Shown in pieces: positions 41,282-49,466 of a stretch of 64,000 bases of DNA. A model generated the notes under the pieces. That model had not been told where the DNA came from and ran no database searches. It saw nothing but the letters and a program-made list of their open reading frames with translations. The stretch's first letter is position 1, and every line of letters begins with the position of its first letter. A program made the translations under genes and the position numbers. The DNA is from Actinomadura rudentiformis (GTDB lineage: Bacteria; Actinomycetota; Actinomycetes; Streptosporangiales; Streptosporangiaceae). The stretch is taken from positions 124,001 through 188,000 of the forward strand of contig NZ_WBMT01000022.1 in the NCBI RefSeq assembly GCF_008923185.1. The letters are read 5' to 3'.

Positions 41282-41423
41282 GTCGTCCCTCCCTCTTCGT
41301 TTGTGACGGTGTTCGTTTTGGGGCGGCTCGGCACGTTCGTCCGAACCGGATTCGAGGGCGACGGTAGCCGCGTGCCGAGCGGTGCGAACAGGGCCGCCGC
41401 CGGGTGATGATTGTCACAGTAGT

Positions 41424-41440
41424 AGACCGAACGATCGTAC
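41424..41440. promoter_or_regulatory. Candidate TetR operator
   Basis: An imperfect dyad around GAACGATCGTAC lies between the divergent thiolase and MOSC genes, in the position expected for a regulator of both. The symmetric core is short. Confidence 0.35.
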
Positions 41441-41472
41441 TAATAAACGTCTGCATCGGGGAAGTACATGCG

Positions 41473-41502
41473 TTGACTTTATAGAACGACCGTGCGTACA
41501 GT
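41473..41502 (+). promoter_or_regulatory. Promoter of the MOSC-tetR unit
   Basis: TTGACT (41473-41478) and TACAGT (41497-41502) are separated by 18 bp, a near-consensus housekeeping promoter. Transcription would begin at about 41509-41511, at the GTG start codon, predicting a leaderless mRNA. Confidence 0.65.
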
Positions 41503-41510
41503 TTGGCGCT

Positions 41511-42188
41511 GTGGATGACGTGTGCACCGAGCTGACGCTGGGCGGCCTCTTCGTGGGGCGACCGGCGCCGCTCGTCGACGGGGAACGGGAAGTGCTCAGT
41601 GCGATCCGCAAGGAGCGGGTGGCCGCCGGGGAGGTCGAGCTGTCGGCGACGCAGCTGGCCGGCGACCGGCAGGCCGACATGGTGTCGCACGGCGGGCCCG
41701 ACAAGGCGGTCTACATGTACCCCGCCGCGCACTACCCGTTCTGGCGATCGCTGGGGTACGAGCTGGAGCCGGGCGGCGTGGGAGAGAACGCGTCGGTCAC
41801 CGGCCCGGACGAGAGCGAGGTCCGCATCGGGGACGTCTGGGAGTGGGGCGGGGCCCTGGTGCAGGTCTCCCAGCCCAGGAGCCCGTGCTTCAAGTTCGGG
41901 ATGCGGCTCGGGCGCAAGCAGGCGGTCGCGCAGATGATCGAGAGCGCCCGGTCCGGGTGGTACCTGCGGGTGCTGCGCACCGGCCCGGTGCCCACCGGCG
42001 GCGGACTGCGGCTGGTCGAGCGCGACGCCACCGCCCCGACCGTGCGCGAGCTCTTCACCGGTTCGTTCGCGCGCGGCGCCGACAACGACCCCGCACGGCT
42101 GCGGGAGATGATCGGCACGCCGGCGCTGGCGGGGCAATGGCGGTACGCCATCGAAGGCAAGCTGGCCCGGCTGGAGGCACGCCGATGA
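41511..42188 (+). CDS. MOSC domain protein (YiiM-like)
   Basis: 225 residues from an apparently leaderless GTG. SHGGPDKAVYMYPAAHYPFW and QPRSPCFKFGMRLG are conserved in YiiM-type MOSC proteins, the latter with the sulfur-carrying cysteine. These proteins hold a molybdenum cofactor and reduce N-hydroxylated compounds. That activity is interesting beside an N-oxygenase cluster, but the link is speculative. It overlaps the tetR start by ATGA. Confidence 0.85.
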   Translation: MDDVCTELTLGGLFVGRPAPLVDGEREVLSAIRKERVAAGEVELSATQLAGDRQADMVSHGGPDKAVYMYPAAHYPFWRSLGYELEPGGVGENASVTGPDESEVRIGDVWEWGGALVQVSQPRSPCFKFGMRLGRKQAVAQMIESARSGWYLRVLRTGPVPTGGGLRLVERDATAPTVRELFTGSFARGADNDPARLREMIGTPALAGQWRYAIEGKLARLEARR

Positions 42189-42793
42189 CGACGGACGGCC
42201 GCCTGGTCCGCGGCGACCACACCCGCAGGCGCATCCTGTCGCGCGCCATGGACATCGCGTCCCTCGAAGGCCTGGAGGCCCTCTCGATCGGGCGGCTCGC
42301 CACCGAGCTCAAGGTCAGCAAGAGCGGCGTCTTCGCGCACTTCGGCTCCAAGGAGGAGCTGCAGCTCGCCGTGATCCGGGCGGCCAAGGCGGTGTTCGCG
42401 TCCCGCGTCGTCGAGCCCGCGTTCGCCGAGGCTCCCGGCCGGCGCCGCCTGGAGGCGCTCTGCGACGGCTGGCTCACCTACTCCGAACGCCGCGTCTTTC
42501 CCGGCGGCTGCTTCTTCTTCTCGGTCGGCGCCGAGTTCGACGCCCGTCCCGGCCGTGTCCGCGACGCCCTCGCCGACGCCCGCCGCGAGTGGCTGGCGCT
42601 GTACGCGCAGACGATCCGTGACGCCCAGCAGCTCGGCGAGCTCGACGACAGTGTCAACCCGGCCCAGCTCGCGTTCGAACTGGACGCCTTCGCCACCGCC
42701 GCCAACTCGGCGGCGCTCCTGCTCGACGACTCGACCGCCTACGCACGCTCACGCTGCGCGATCCGCACAAGGCTGGCCGCGCTGAAAACCTGA
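42185..42793 (+). CDS. TetR family transcriptional regulator
   Basis: 202 residues. The N-terminal HTH (TRRRILSRAMDIASLEGLEALSIGRLATEL, then KVSKSGVFAHFGSKEELQLAVIR) is canonical TetR. FPGGCFFFSVGAEFDARPGRVRD resembles the ligand domain of YxaF/LmrA-like members. It overlaps the MOSC gene by ATGA and is followed by an MFS exporter, so drug-responsive control of the exporter and perhaps the thiolase is likely. Confidence 0.9.
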   Translation: MTTDGRLVRGDHTRRRILSRAMDIASLEGLEALSIGRLATELKVSKSGVFAHFGSKEELQLAVIRAAKAVFASRVVEPAFAEAPGRRRLEALCDGWLTYSERRVFPGGCFFFSVGAEFDARPGRVRDALADARREWLALYAQTIRDAQQLGELDDSVNPAQLAFELDAFATAANSAALLLDDSTAYARSRCAIRTRLAALKT

Positions 42794-42827
42794 ACTGAAC
42801 ATGTGAACTGAATATGGAGGTATCCGG

Positions 42828-44237
42828 GTGACGTCAGATACCGAGACCAAGACCGCCAGCCCCCCGAAGGCCAACCCCGGACTGGTGCTGCTGCTCTGTT
42901 CCGGAGCGACGTTCATGGCGTTCCTCGACCTGTCGGTCGTGAACATCGCCTTCGTCGACATCCTGGCCGACTTCCCCGGAACGAAATCCTCGACTCTCAC
43001 CTGGGTGGTCAGCGGTTACGCGGTGACGTTCGCCGCGTTCCTAACGCCCGCGGGCAGGCTGGCCGACACCCTCGGCAGACGCGAGGTCTTCCTCGGCTCC
43101 CTCCTCGGCTTCACGATCGCCTCGCTGGTCTGTGGCGCCGCCCCCAACCCGGAGGTGCTCATCGGGGGCCGCGTGGTGCAGGGCGCCTTCGCCGCGGGCA
43201 TGATCCCGGCGGCGCTGGGCCTGCTCATCCAGCACATCCCGTTCGAGAACCTGATCAAGGCGATCGGCACCTGGTCGGCCGTGGGCGGCTTCTCCGCGGT
43301 CGTCGGCCCGATCGTCGGCGGGGTGCTGGTGGACGCGTTCGGCTGGCGCTCGGTCTTCTACGTGAACGGGCCGGTCGGCGTCGCCCTCATCCTCGGCACG
43401 TTCGCCGCCCTTCCCCGCATCCACCCGCCCGCCGGTCTCAGGCACCCCGACCTGCTGGGCAGCCTGATCCTCGTGCTCGGCATCGGCGGGGTCGTCGCGG
43501 CCCTCACCGAAGGCGAGAACTGGGGCTGGACGGACACCCGCACCCTCGTCCTCCTCATCGGCGGCGTGGTCCTCGGCCTCGTCGCCCTCGTGCGGTCCCG
43601 TGGCCACGAGGCCCCCGCCATCGCGACGACGCTCTGGGCGAGCAGCCGCTTCGCGGTGTGCAACCTGGCCTCCCTGATCTTCGGCATCGCGATGTTCGCG
43701 TGGTTGCTCACCGGCCCGCTGCTCACGACGCAGGTCTGGCGCTGGAGCATCATGGAGAGCGCCGGCGCCCTGTCCATCGGCGCCGTCGTCTCGATGTTCG
43801 CCTCGGTCATGGCGGGCCGGGTGAGCGACCCCACCAGGCACCGCTGGGTGATCGCACTCGGCTCGGTTCTCTTCGCCGCCTGCAACCTCCTCATGGCCAG
43901 CGACCTCTTCGGCACCGAACCCCGCTTCTGGGATGCCTGGGTCCCGGCCTCGATCCTCGGCGGCGCGGGCCTCGGCCTCGGTGTGGCGGCCCTCTCCGCA
44001 GCCGCCGCCACGGCGCTCCCGCCCCTCCAGTTCGCCGCCGGTGTCGGCATGAACATGACCGCCCGCCAGCTCGGCGGCGCCCTGGGCATCGCCGGCATGG
44101 CCGCGATCCTCACCGCCGGCGGCGGCACCCGCGCCATCGACGCCTTCCACGACGTCTATCTCGCCTGCGCGGCCGTGGCCGTCATCGCCGCGATCGTGGC
44201 GGTGCTGCTCCCCGCTCCCGCCACGGCCGAACAGTGA
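42828..44237 (+). CDS. MFS transporter, DHA2 (14-helix) family
   Basis: 469 residues from a GTG with GGAGG upstream. Fourteen hydrophobic helices and the motif GRLADTLGRREVFLG (motif A) after helix 2 place it in the EmrB/QacA group of drug/proton antiporters. ISAVGGFSAVVGPIVGGVL resembles motif C. It lies 34 bp after tetR. It is a candidate exporter for the nearby biosynthetic product, though outside the terminator-bounded cluster. Confidence 0.9.
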   Translation: MTSDTETKTASPPKANPGLVLLLCSGATFMAFLDLSVVNIAFVDILADFPGTKSSTLTWVVSGYAVTFAAFLTPAGRLADTLGRREVFLGSLLGFTIASLVCGAAPNPEVLIGGRVVQGAFAAGMIPAALGLLIQHIPFENLIKAIGTWSAVGGFSAVVGPIVGGVLVDAFGWRSVFYVNGPVGVALILGTFAALPRIHPPAGLRHPDLLGSLILVLGIGGVVAALTEGENWGWTDTRTLVLLIGGVVLGLVALVRSRGHEAPAIATTLWASSRFAVCNLASLIFGIAMFAWLLTGPLLTTQVWRWSIMESAGALSIGAVVSMFASVMAGRVSDPTRHRWVIALGSVLFAACNLLMASDLFGTEPRFWDAWVPASILGGAGLGLGVAALSAAAATALPPLQFAAGVGMNMTARQLGGALGIAGMAAILTAGGGTRAIDAFHDVYLACAAVAVIAAIVAVLLPAPATAEQ

Positions 44238-44240
44238 TCG

Positions 44241-44274
44241 AACGGGCCGCGGACAGGCGCGGCCGCGGCCCGTT
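44241..44274 (+). terminator. Hairpin after the MFS gene
   Basis: AACGGGCCGCGG and CCGCGGCCCGTT form a perfect 12-bp stem with a 10-base loop, starting three bases after the stop. No strong T-run follows. Confidence 0.6.
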
Positions 44275-44277
44275 CTG

Positions 44278-44340
44278 TCAGAACCACTCGCTGTAGGCTC
44301 TGAACCACTCACTGTGGGCTCAGAACCACTCACTGTAGGC
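44278..44340. repeat. 21-bp tandem repeat across a stop codon
   Basis: Three copies of a unit like TCAGAACCACTCACTGTAGGC. The third is the real 3' end of the minus-strand gene (AYSEWF-stop); the other two lie beyond its stop. Confidence 0.9.
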
Positions 44341-45366
44341 ACGCAGGCGGGTCAGGGCCTCGGCGGGGCCGAGGGCCGGCAGGGACAGTTCGGTCTCGCG
44401 GGCCCCGACCTGTGTGATCGTTCCGTTGCTGTCGATCGTGCAGGTGGTGCCGTGGGGCCACTCGCCGAACATGAGGCCGATCAGGTTGGCGCGCCGGGCG
44501 AGGGGGAGCACCACGTCGTCGTCCTGGCCCGGCGTGGAGATCCAGTACGTGGGGAGGCCGTGGCCCCGGGTGGGGCTCAGATCGGGGTTGGCCTGCTCGG
44601 CCTCGGCCATGAGCTGGTCCAGTTCGAGGTGCTCGATGGCCTCCTCGAGCAGTTCGCACACGTGGAGCCGGGGAGCCAGGGCCTGGCGGAGGGACTCCTC
44701 GAAGTCGCCCTCGAAGAGCCGGTTGAGCTCGTTGCGGGTGATGACGACCTTGGCTCCTCGGGTGACCAGCTCGACCAGCACGGCGCGGACGAAACCGTTG
44801 GCACCCGGGCCGATCACGCCGAGCCCGGTGGGCTGGGCGAGCCGTTCGGCTGTGCCCAGAACGGTGGCGGGAGGTTCGGGCTGGACGGGCGCGGCCGGCG
44901 CGAGGGCGGGCACGGGACGGGTGAGCATCTGGTGAAACGCGAAACCCAGCCCGAGAAGCACGACGGCGACGATGCTGGGGAACGTGCCTTGAGGCAGGCC
45001 GTCCTCGGCCGGAGCCGTGGTTTGGGGGATCAAGCTGGGCGCCGCTGTGATGGTCCTGGTGGGCTGCCTTGGCGGGCGCGTGGCCTTCGTGGGCCGGTGC
45101 CTGATCGGTGGGCGCTTGGCCGCGCGTTCGGGTCTTTGGCGCAGTGCCGGGCGTCTGGCGCCTCGCACTGACTTGCGGATGGCGCGGCCGAGATCAGGCT
45201 TCCTCCCGGTGAGCTCTTGGCGCAGATTCCGGCAGAGGGCGGAACGGTCCAGCAGTTCGCGGGCGGGACCGCGGAGATGCACGCAGTCGGCCGCCGCAGC
45301 CGGAGCTCCGGTGAGACAGAAGAACGTCAGCGCGAGACCCAGGAGCATGCGCCTACGGAACGTCAC
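44320..45366 (-). CDS. Secreted/membrane protein of unknown function
   Basis: About 348 residues from GTG 45366. A signal peptide (MLLGLALTFFCLTGAPAAAAD) is followed by a basic, Pro/Arg-rich region with two cysteines. A transmembrane helix near residue 140 (TFPSIVAVVLLGLGFAF) follows, then a C-terminal domain of about 180 residues (VLGTAERLAQPTGLGVIGPGAN onwards) that could face the cytoplasm. The C-terminal part resembles domains in actinobacterial large ATP/transcription-linked membrane proteins, but I cannot name it. It diverges from an EspR-like regulator 188 bp away. Confidence 0.6.
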   Translation of the reverse strand: MTFRRRMLLGLALTFFCLTGAPAAAADCVHLRGPARELLDRSALCRNLRQELTGRKPDLGRAIRKSVRGARRPALRQRPERAAKRPPIRHRPTKATRPPRQPTRTITAAPSLIPQTTAPAEDGLPQGTFPSIVAVVLLGLGFAFHQMLTRPVPALAPAAPVQPEPPATVLGTAERLAQPTGLGVIGPGANGFVRAVLVELVTRGAKVVITRNELNRLFEGDFEESLRQALAPRLHVCELLEEAIEHLELDQLMAEAEQANPDLSPTRGHGLPTYWISTPGQDDDVVLPLARRANLIGLMFGEWPHGTTCTIDSNGTITQVGARETELSLPALGPAEALTRLRAYSEWF

Positions 45367-45553
45367 AGGTGGCCACCCTCCCCCGATGATGACCTGCTCG
45401 TCCGATGTAATCAGTGAGGAGGCGATCGGCGGCGGGCCGACACGGGACCATGGGGAATCCGTGATCACTCCGATACTGACCGTGTCTATGGCTGACGGGT
45501 GTCTTGCCGGTCAACTAAAGTCATCGGGCAGGGGGCGTACGAGGGGACGGCAC

Positions 45554-46018
45554 GTGACACAGGATCGGACGGGGATCTCCCCGGCGGCCACACTCGCGGA
45601 GAAGATCGAATGGCTGATCCAGAACATGTGGCCCGTGGGGGTGCCGCCCGCCCGTAACAACGTCGAGACCGCGGCGGCCATCCACACGGCCACGGGCGAG
45701 GACATCTCCTCCACCACGGTGTGGAAACTGCGCACGGGGCGCCAGGACAACCCGCAGCTGCGGACGCTCACCGCCCTGGCCAACTTCTTCGGGGTGCCGA
45801 TCGGCTACTTCGGCTTCCCCGGCGAGGCCGACCCGATCGACGACGATCTGACGTTCAAGGCACTGCGGCGCGAGGTCGCGGTGGGCGTGGTCCGGCCCGA
45901 GGTGCTGCGCGCGTTCGTCGACCTGTCGCCGGAGGCACGCTGGGTCGTCGACGAGATGATCCTCGCCGCGGCCCACGCCGACCGCCTGCGGCACAAGAAG
46001 GAACGCGCCGCCGAATGA
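45554..46018 (+). CDS. XRE-family regulator resembling EspR
   Basis: 154 residues from a GTG with GAGGGGAC upstream. LAEKIEWLIQNMWPVGVPPA, NNVETAAAIHTATGEDISSTTVWKLRTGRQDNPQLRTLTALANFFGVP is an HTH of the type in mycobacterial EspR, with a long first helix. The C-terminal half (DDDLTFKALRREVAVGVVR to MILAAAHADRLR) is helical and probably dimerises. It may regulate the divergent membrane-protein gene. Confidence 0.78.
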   Translation: MTQDRTGISPAATLAEKIEWLIQNMWPVGVPPARNNVETAAAIHTATGEDISSTTVWKLRTGRQDNPQLRTLTALANFFGVPIGYFGFPGEADPIDDDLTFKALRREVAVGVVRPEVLRAFVDLSPEARWVVDEMILAAAHADRLRHKKERAAE

Positions 46019-46060
46019 CGTGCCGCTGAAGGGCGTGCTGCTGAAGGGCGTGCCGCTGAA
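46017..46060. repeat. 15-bp tandem repeat just after the EspR-like gene
   Basis: Three near copies of GGGCGTGCCGCTGAA begin at the stop codon of the preceding gene. The period is a multiple of three, like the repeats at 44278 and 57843. Confidence 0.85.
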
Positions 46061-46076
46061 CGGCGGCGGGCCCTCG

Positions 46077-46439
46077 TCAGCAGAGGGCGTCGTGGACCCG
46101 GCCGGCGTGGCGGGCCGCCTGGAGGCAGGCGACCCGGTCGGCGGGGTCCACGGCGCGTGAGGTGGCGACGACCAGGGCCTGGGTGACCAGCAGGGAGAAC
46201 GTCGCGATCGACTCGGTGGGCTCGGCCTCTTCGAGCCGCCGGAGGGACGGGGCACGGGAGAGCGCCCACCAGGCATCGCTCGCCTCGTTCAGCGCGGTGG
46301 CGTAAGAAGGGGACCGGTCGGCGAGGGCCGAGGTGGCGCGTTCGACGAGTTCGAGGCCGGCGAACGCGGCGGCGAGCAGTGCGGGCAGGTCGCAGGCCGA
46401 ACGGATCCGGCCTGCGGCGTAGGCGAAGTGATCCTGCAT
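46077..46439 (-). CDS. Small helical protein of unknown function
   Basis: 120 residues; GGGGGACAGC precedes the ATG. The protein is almost entirely helical (IRSACDLPALLAAAFAGLELVERATSALAD; IATFSLLVTQALVVATSRAV) and ends in DALC. No family or motif is recognised. It has its own promoter region facing an alternative-oxidase-like gene in the same direction. Confidence 0.6.
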   Translation of the reverse strand: MQDHFAYAAGRIRSACDLPALLAAAFAGLELVERATSALADRSPSYATALNEASDAWWALSRAPSLRRLEEAEPTESIATFSLLVTQALVVATSRAVDPADRVACLQAARHAGRVHDALC

Positions 46440-46568
46440 GCTGTCCCCCGTTTATCCAAGATGCCAGTGACCTCAGTCTGTCCATCACAGGAGATGTACG
46501 TCAATCATGGTTGCTCGCGTGTCGCCCACGTTGACAAAAGTTGAAGTCACTCCGGCCCTTCCGGGAGC

Positions 46569-47324
46569 TCACCGCGCGGGGGCGTCCTGGAAACGCGGTG
46601 CGCACATGTTGACCAGGCTGTCGAGCTTGTGGATCCGCTCGTCGTGGCCGATCTGGCGCAGCAGGTCGGCCACGGAGTCGTAGTGGCCGTACTCGTCGGC
46701 GTACGTCGTGGGCGCGGGCCGGTGCTCCAGCTCGGGGTGCTCGGCGACGAAGCTCATGTACTCGTGCTCGGCGTGGTCTTCGAAATCGGCGTTGAGGCGG
46801 TAGCTCAGCTCGGGCTTCACCAGGAACAGCAGCCAGGACACGTGGTAGTAGAAGAACGCGACCAGCCACGGCGCGGCCCGGTGGAGCAGGAACGACTGCT
46901 TGTGCCCGTCGCGCTGCACGAGGTCCTGAAGGATCAGCAGGTGCCACTGCTCGTTGTCCTGCTCCTCGCGGGTCTCCTCGATCCGCTCGTACACCCGCTT
47001 GGCGAGCGCGGACCGGCGGCGGTGGCGGGAGAGCGAGTGGTAGCCCACGCGCTCCCAGGCCTGGTACGGAACGCGGGCGATGAACTCCAGCATCGTGAAC
47101 TTCACCAGTGTGCGCTCACGTCCGTACACCAGGTCCATCTGCTTGAAGAGCATCCGCGCGAGCAGCCCGTAGCGCAGCCGCGGCGCTTCGAGCGTCTCGA
47201 TCTGTGCCGCGCGTAGTTCCCAGGGGGAGAGTTTGGGCGGGCCGTCATGGGGCTTGATGTGCGTTTCGGTGGCGCGCGTCCCGGTGGTGTTGGGTCCGGC
47301 GGCGGGGGAGGCGGTGAGCGTCAT
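46569..47324 (-). CDS. Alternative oxidase-like diiron protein
   Basis: 251 residues. EETREEQDNEQWHLLIL, FEDHAEHEYMSFVAEH and LLRQIGHDERIHKLDSL provide the diiron ligands in AOX/PTOX order (NExxH, EHEY, DExxH), and two hydrophobic helices (APWLVAFFYYHVSWLLFLV) suit interfacial membrane binding. AOX proteins oxidise quinol and reduce oxygen to water without pumping protons. ATG 47324 follows GGACGGA; an upstream ATG at 47474 gives an unconserved extension. A carotenoid or other oxygenase function is an alternative. Confidence 0.75.
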   Translation of the reverse strand: MTLTASPAAGPNTTGTRATETHIKPHDGPPKLSPWELRAAQIETLEAPRLRYGLLARMLFKQMDLVYGRERTLVKFTMLEFIARVPYQAWERVGYHSLSRHRRRSALAKRVYERIEETREEQDNEQWHLLILQDLVQRDGHKQSFLLHRAAPWLVAFFYYHVSWLLFLVKPELSYRLNADFEDHAEHEYMSFVAEHPELEHRPAPTTYADEYGHYDSVADLLRQIGHDERIHKLDSLVNMCAPRFQDAPAR

Positions 47325-47476
47325 GGTTCCGTCCGTTCGTCGAGGTCCTGTTCGATCTGCCTCGATGTTCTGGGTACGGAACGTGGCGTCGCGTCGGCCG
47401 GGGAGAGGCACTTGGCGTACCCCCGGAGAGAGCCGCCCGGACGTGCCGTTACGACCCTCGGTGTAGGGGATCATCC

Positions 47477-47875
47477 CTACGGGTGCACGAGGCCGTTCGC
47501 CTTCGCGAGGTCGAGAGCCGCCTGTGACGCGGGCGCGAGCAGATCACGGTGCTCGTGCCCGACGTACCGGAACTCGTCGACCTCACCGGCGGGAACGATG
47601 TCGCCGTCGTAGTCGGCCGTGAAGCACACCATCCGCACGAACTCGTATTCCGGCTGGTCATGCGCGGGTGCGCGCACGACGCCCAGCCGCCGGAACGTGG
47701 CCGGGGCGAGCTCGACCGCCAGCTCTTCGCGAACCTCACGCGACAGCGCCGACCAGTCGTCCTCGCCCGGTTCGCGCTTGCCGCCGGGGAGGTAGAGCAG
47801 ATCACGGCCGCGCGATCGCACGGTCAGCATGCGGCCCTGCGCGGCGTACACCCAGGCGACGACATCGAGCTCCAC
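47477..47875 (-). CDS. NUDIX hydrolase
   Basis: 132 residues. The Nudix box is GGKREPGEDDWSALSREVREEL (Gly, Glu and the REVREEL metal-binding helix intact). It hydrolyses nucleoside diphosphate-linked compounds; length and sequence resemble 8-oxo-dGTP/NDP-type enzymes of the MutT group. It sits between the AOX-like gene and a MerR regulator and may be co-transcribed with the latter. Confidence 0.9.
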   Translation of the reverse strand: MELDVVAWVYAAQGRMLTVRSRGRDLLYLPGGKREPGEDDWSALSREVREELAVELAPATFRRLGVVRAPAHDQPEYEFVRMVCFTADYDGDIVPAGEVDEFRYVGHEHRDLLAPASQAALDLAKANGLVHP

Positions 47876-47902
47876 GCGATCAGTGTCCCAGGCGGGAGGG
47901 GT

Positions 47903-48532
47903 CTACTCGTCTCCGTATCGGCGTGCGGAGGCGTCTTCCTGGGCGAGCCGGTGAAGTGCGGTGAGCACCTGCTCGTACAGCACGGTGGACACCAGCATGG
48001 AATGCACGGTGCGGCTGCGCGGCGCGTCGCCGGTGACGCGGTCGATCTCGTGCTCGGCCACGGTGACGGCGGCCTTCACGTACGGGCGCAGGTCGGTGAG
48101 CGTGATCGGGAAGCCGAGCCGGCGCAGCGCCACGAAGGTCTGCGCGAGCAGGTTGCGCGCGGGCGCCTTGTCGGCGACCTGCCAGCCGAGTTCGCGGATC
48201 AGCGCGTCGACGTCCTCGCGGGCGGCCCGCCAGTGCGGGTCGTCGGGCGGCAGCACATGCGGGCCGATGGCATGCTGCGTCGTGCCGAACAGCTCGTGCA
48301 TGCCGACCTTCTCGTCGTCCACCGCGGTGAGGATGCGTTTGATCGCGGCGACCGGCAGGTCGCCGACCTCGCGCAGCGCCCGGATGAGCCGCAGCCGTTC
48401 GAGGTGCCGGTCGTCGTACTCCGACCGGGTGGTGCTGGCGGCCGCGCCCTTGGGCAACAGTTCCTCCCGGATGTAGAACTTGATCGTCTGAACGGTGAGG
48501 CCGCTGCGGTCGCTGAGCTCGGAGATCTGCAC
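47903..48532 (-). CDS. MerR family transcriptional regulator
   Basis: 209 residues. The N-terminal MerR winged helix is MQISELSDRSGLTVQTIKFYIREELLPKGA, followed by YDDRHLERLRLIRALREVGDLPVAAIKRIL. The C-terminal ~110 residues form a helical effector domain without obvious metal-binding cysteines, suggesting an organic ligand. Two identical-core dyads 30 bp apart lie directly upstream and are probable operators. Confidence 0.9.
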   Translation of the reverse strand: MQISELSDRSGLTVQTIKFYIREELLPKGAAASTTRSEYDDRHLERLRLIRALREVGDLPVAAIKRILTAVDDEKVGMHELFGTTQHAIGPHVLPPDDPHWRAAREDVDALIRELGWQVADKAPARNLLAQTFVALRRLGFPITLTDLRPYVKAAVTVAEHEIDRVTGDAPRSRTVHSMLVSTVLYEQVLTALHRLAQEDASARRYGDE

Positions 48533-48548
48533 GACGCACCCCCTTGGT

Positions 48549-48597
48549 TGGATACCAACACTATCCAGGGGACCCTGTTGGATACCGTCGCTATCCA
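48549..48597. promoter_or_regulatory. Tandem MerR operators
   Basis: TGGATA-N7-TATCCA occurs at 48549-48567 and again at 48579-48597, both inside near-identical 22-bp units. The centre-to-centre distance is 30 bp, about three helical turns, placing both on the same DNA face. They lie 17-65 bp upstream of the merR-like start. Confidence 0.7.
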
Positions 48598-48650
48598 GTC
48601 AGAGGGTGCTTCCTCGCCTACAGAGGGTCAACATCGGGGGGCCCTTGCGG

Positions 48651-49370
48651 TCAGTTGCCGGTGCGGCGCATGGATTCGGAGATCTTTTCGGCGGCGGCCA
48701 TGACCGGGCCCGCGTGCAGGCGGCCGGGCGACCGGGTCAGGCGTTCCAGGGGGCCGGACACCGAGACGGCGGCGATCACACGGCCGCCCGCGCCCCGTAT
48801 CGGGGCCGAGACCGAGCCGACGCCCTGCTCGCGTTCGCCCACGCTCTGGGCCCAGCCTCGGCGGCGGACCGAGGCCAGCGTGGTGGCCTCGAACTTGGCG
48901 CCGCGCAGGCCGCGGTGGAGGCGGTCGGGCTCCTCCCAGGCCAGCAGGATCTGGGCGGCCGAGCCCGCGGTCATGGGAAGCGCGGCGCCGACCGGGATCG
49001 TGTCGCGCAGGCCGCTCGTGCGTTCGGCGGAGGCCACGCACACGCGGACGTCGCCCTGGCGGCGGAAGAGTGAGGCGCTCTCGCCGGTGAGATCGCGGAG
49101 CTGGGCCAGGATGGGCTGGGCGATGGCCAGCAGGCGGTCTTCGCCCGCCGCCACGGCCAGCTCGGCCAGGCGCGGACCCAGGATGAAACGGCCCTGGGTG
49201 TCCCGGTGAACGAGGCGGTGGTGCTCCAGCGCGACGGCGAGCCGGTGGGCGGTCGGGCGCGCCAGCCCGGTCGTCTGCACGAGCTGCGCCAGCGAGGCCG
49301 GACCGGCCTCCAGGGCGTTCAAGACGAGAACCGCTTTGTCAAGTACGCCGACTCCGCTAGAGTTGTCCAT
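48651..49370 (-). CDS. ndgR: IclR family regulator NdgR (leucine biosynthesis)
   Basis: 239 residues from ATG 49370. The N-terminal IclR helix-turn-helix (VLDKAVLVLNALEAGPASLAQLVQTTGLARPTAHRLAVALE) is followed by the IclR effector domain, with RTSGLRDTIPVGAALPMTAGSAAQILLAW. Sequence and the divergent position next to leuCD identify it as the NdgR/LtbR orthologue controlling leucine and other amino acid genes. The start codon lies at the predicted transcription start, so its mRNA is probably leaderless. Its promoter spacer contains the TCTC-N7-GAGA dyad, implying autoregulation. Confidence 0.93.
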   Translation of the reverse strand: MDNSSGVGVLDKAVLVLNALEAGPASLAQLVQTTGLARPTAHRLAVALEHHRLVHRDTQGRFILGPRLAELAVAAGEDRLLAIAQPILAQLRDLTGESASLFRRQGDVRVCVASAERTSGLRDTIPVGAALPMTAGSAAQILLAWEEPDRLHRGLRGAKFEATTLASVRRRGWAQSVGEREQGVGSVSAPIRGAGGRVIAAVSVSGPLERLTRSPGRLHAGPVMAAAEKISESMRRTGN

Positions 49371-49376
49371 GTCTTG

Positions 49377-49405
49377 ATATTGCCGTCTCGTAATTTGAGA
49401 TGCAA
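49377..49405 (-). promoter_or_regulatory. ndgR promoter with embedded NdgR operator
   Basis: On the minus strand TTGCAT (49405-49400) and CAATAT (49382-49377) are exactly 17 bp apart. That spacer contains the dyad TCTC-GTAATTT-GAGA (plus strand 49386-49400). Transcription would start about seven bases on, at the ndgR ATG. Binding would block ndgR and lies about 65 bp upstream of leuC. Confidence 0.65.
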
Positions 49406-49466
49406 GTCGAGTGGACCGGAGCCGGCGCATCGGCGCGCCGGACGATCACACAGGTGAGGTGGAGCG

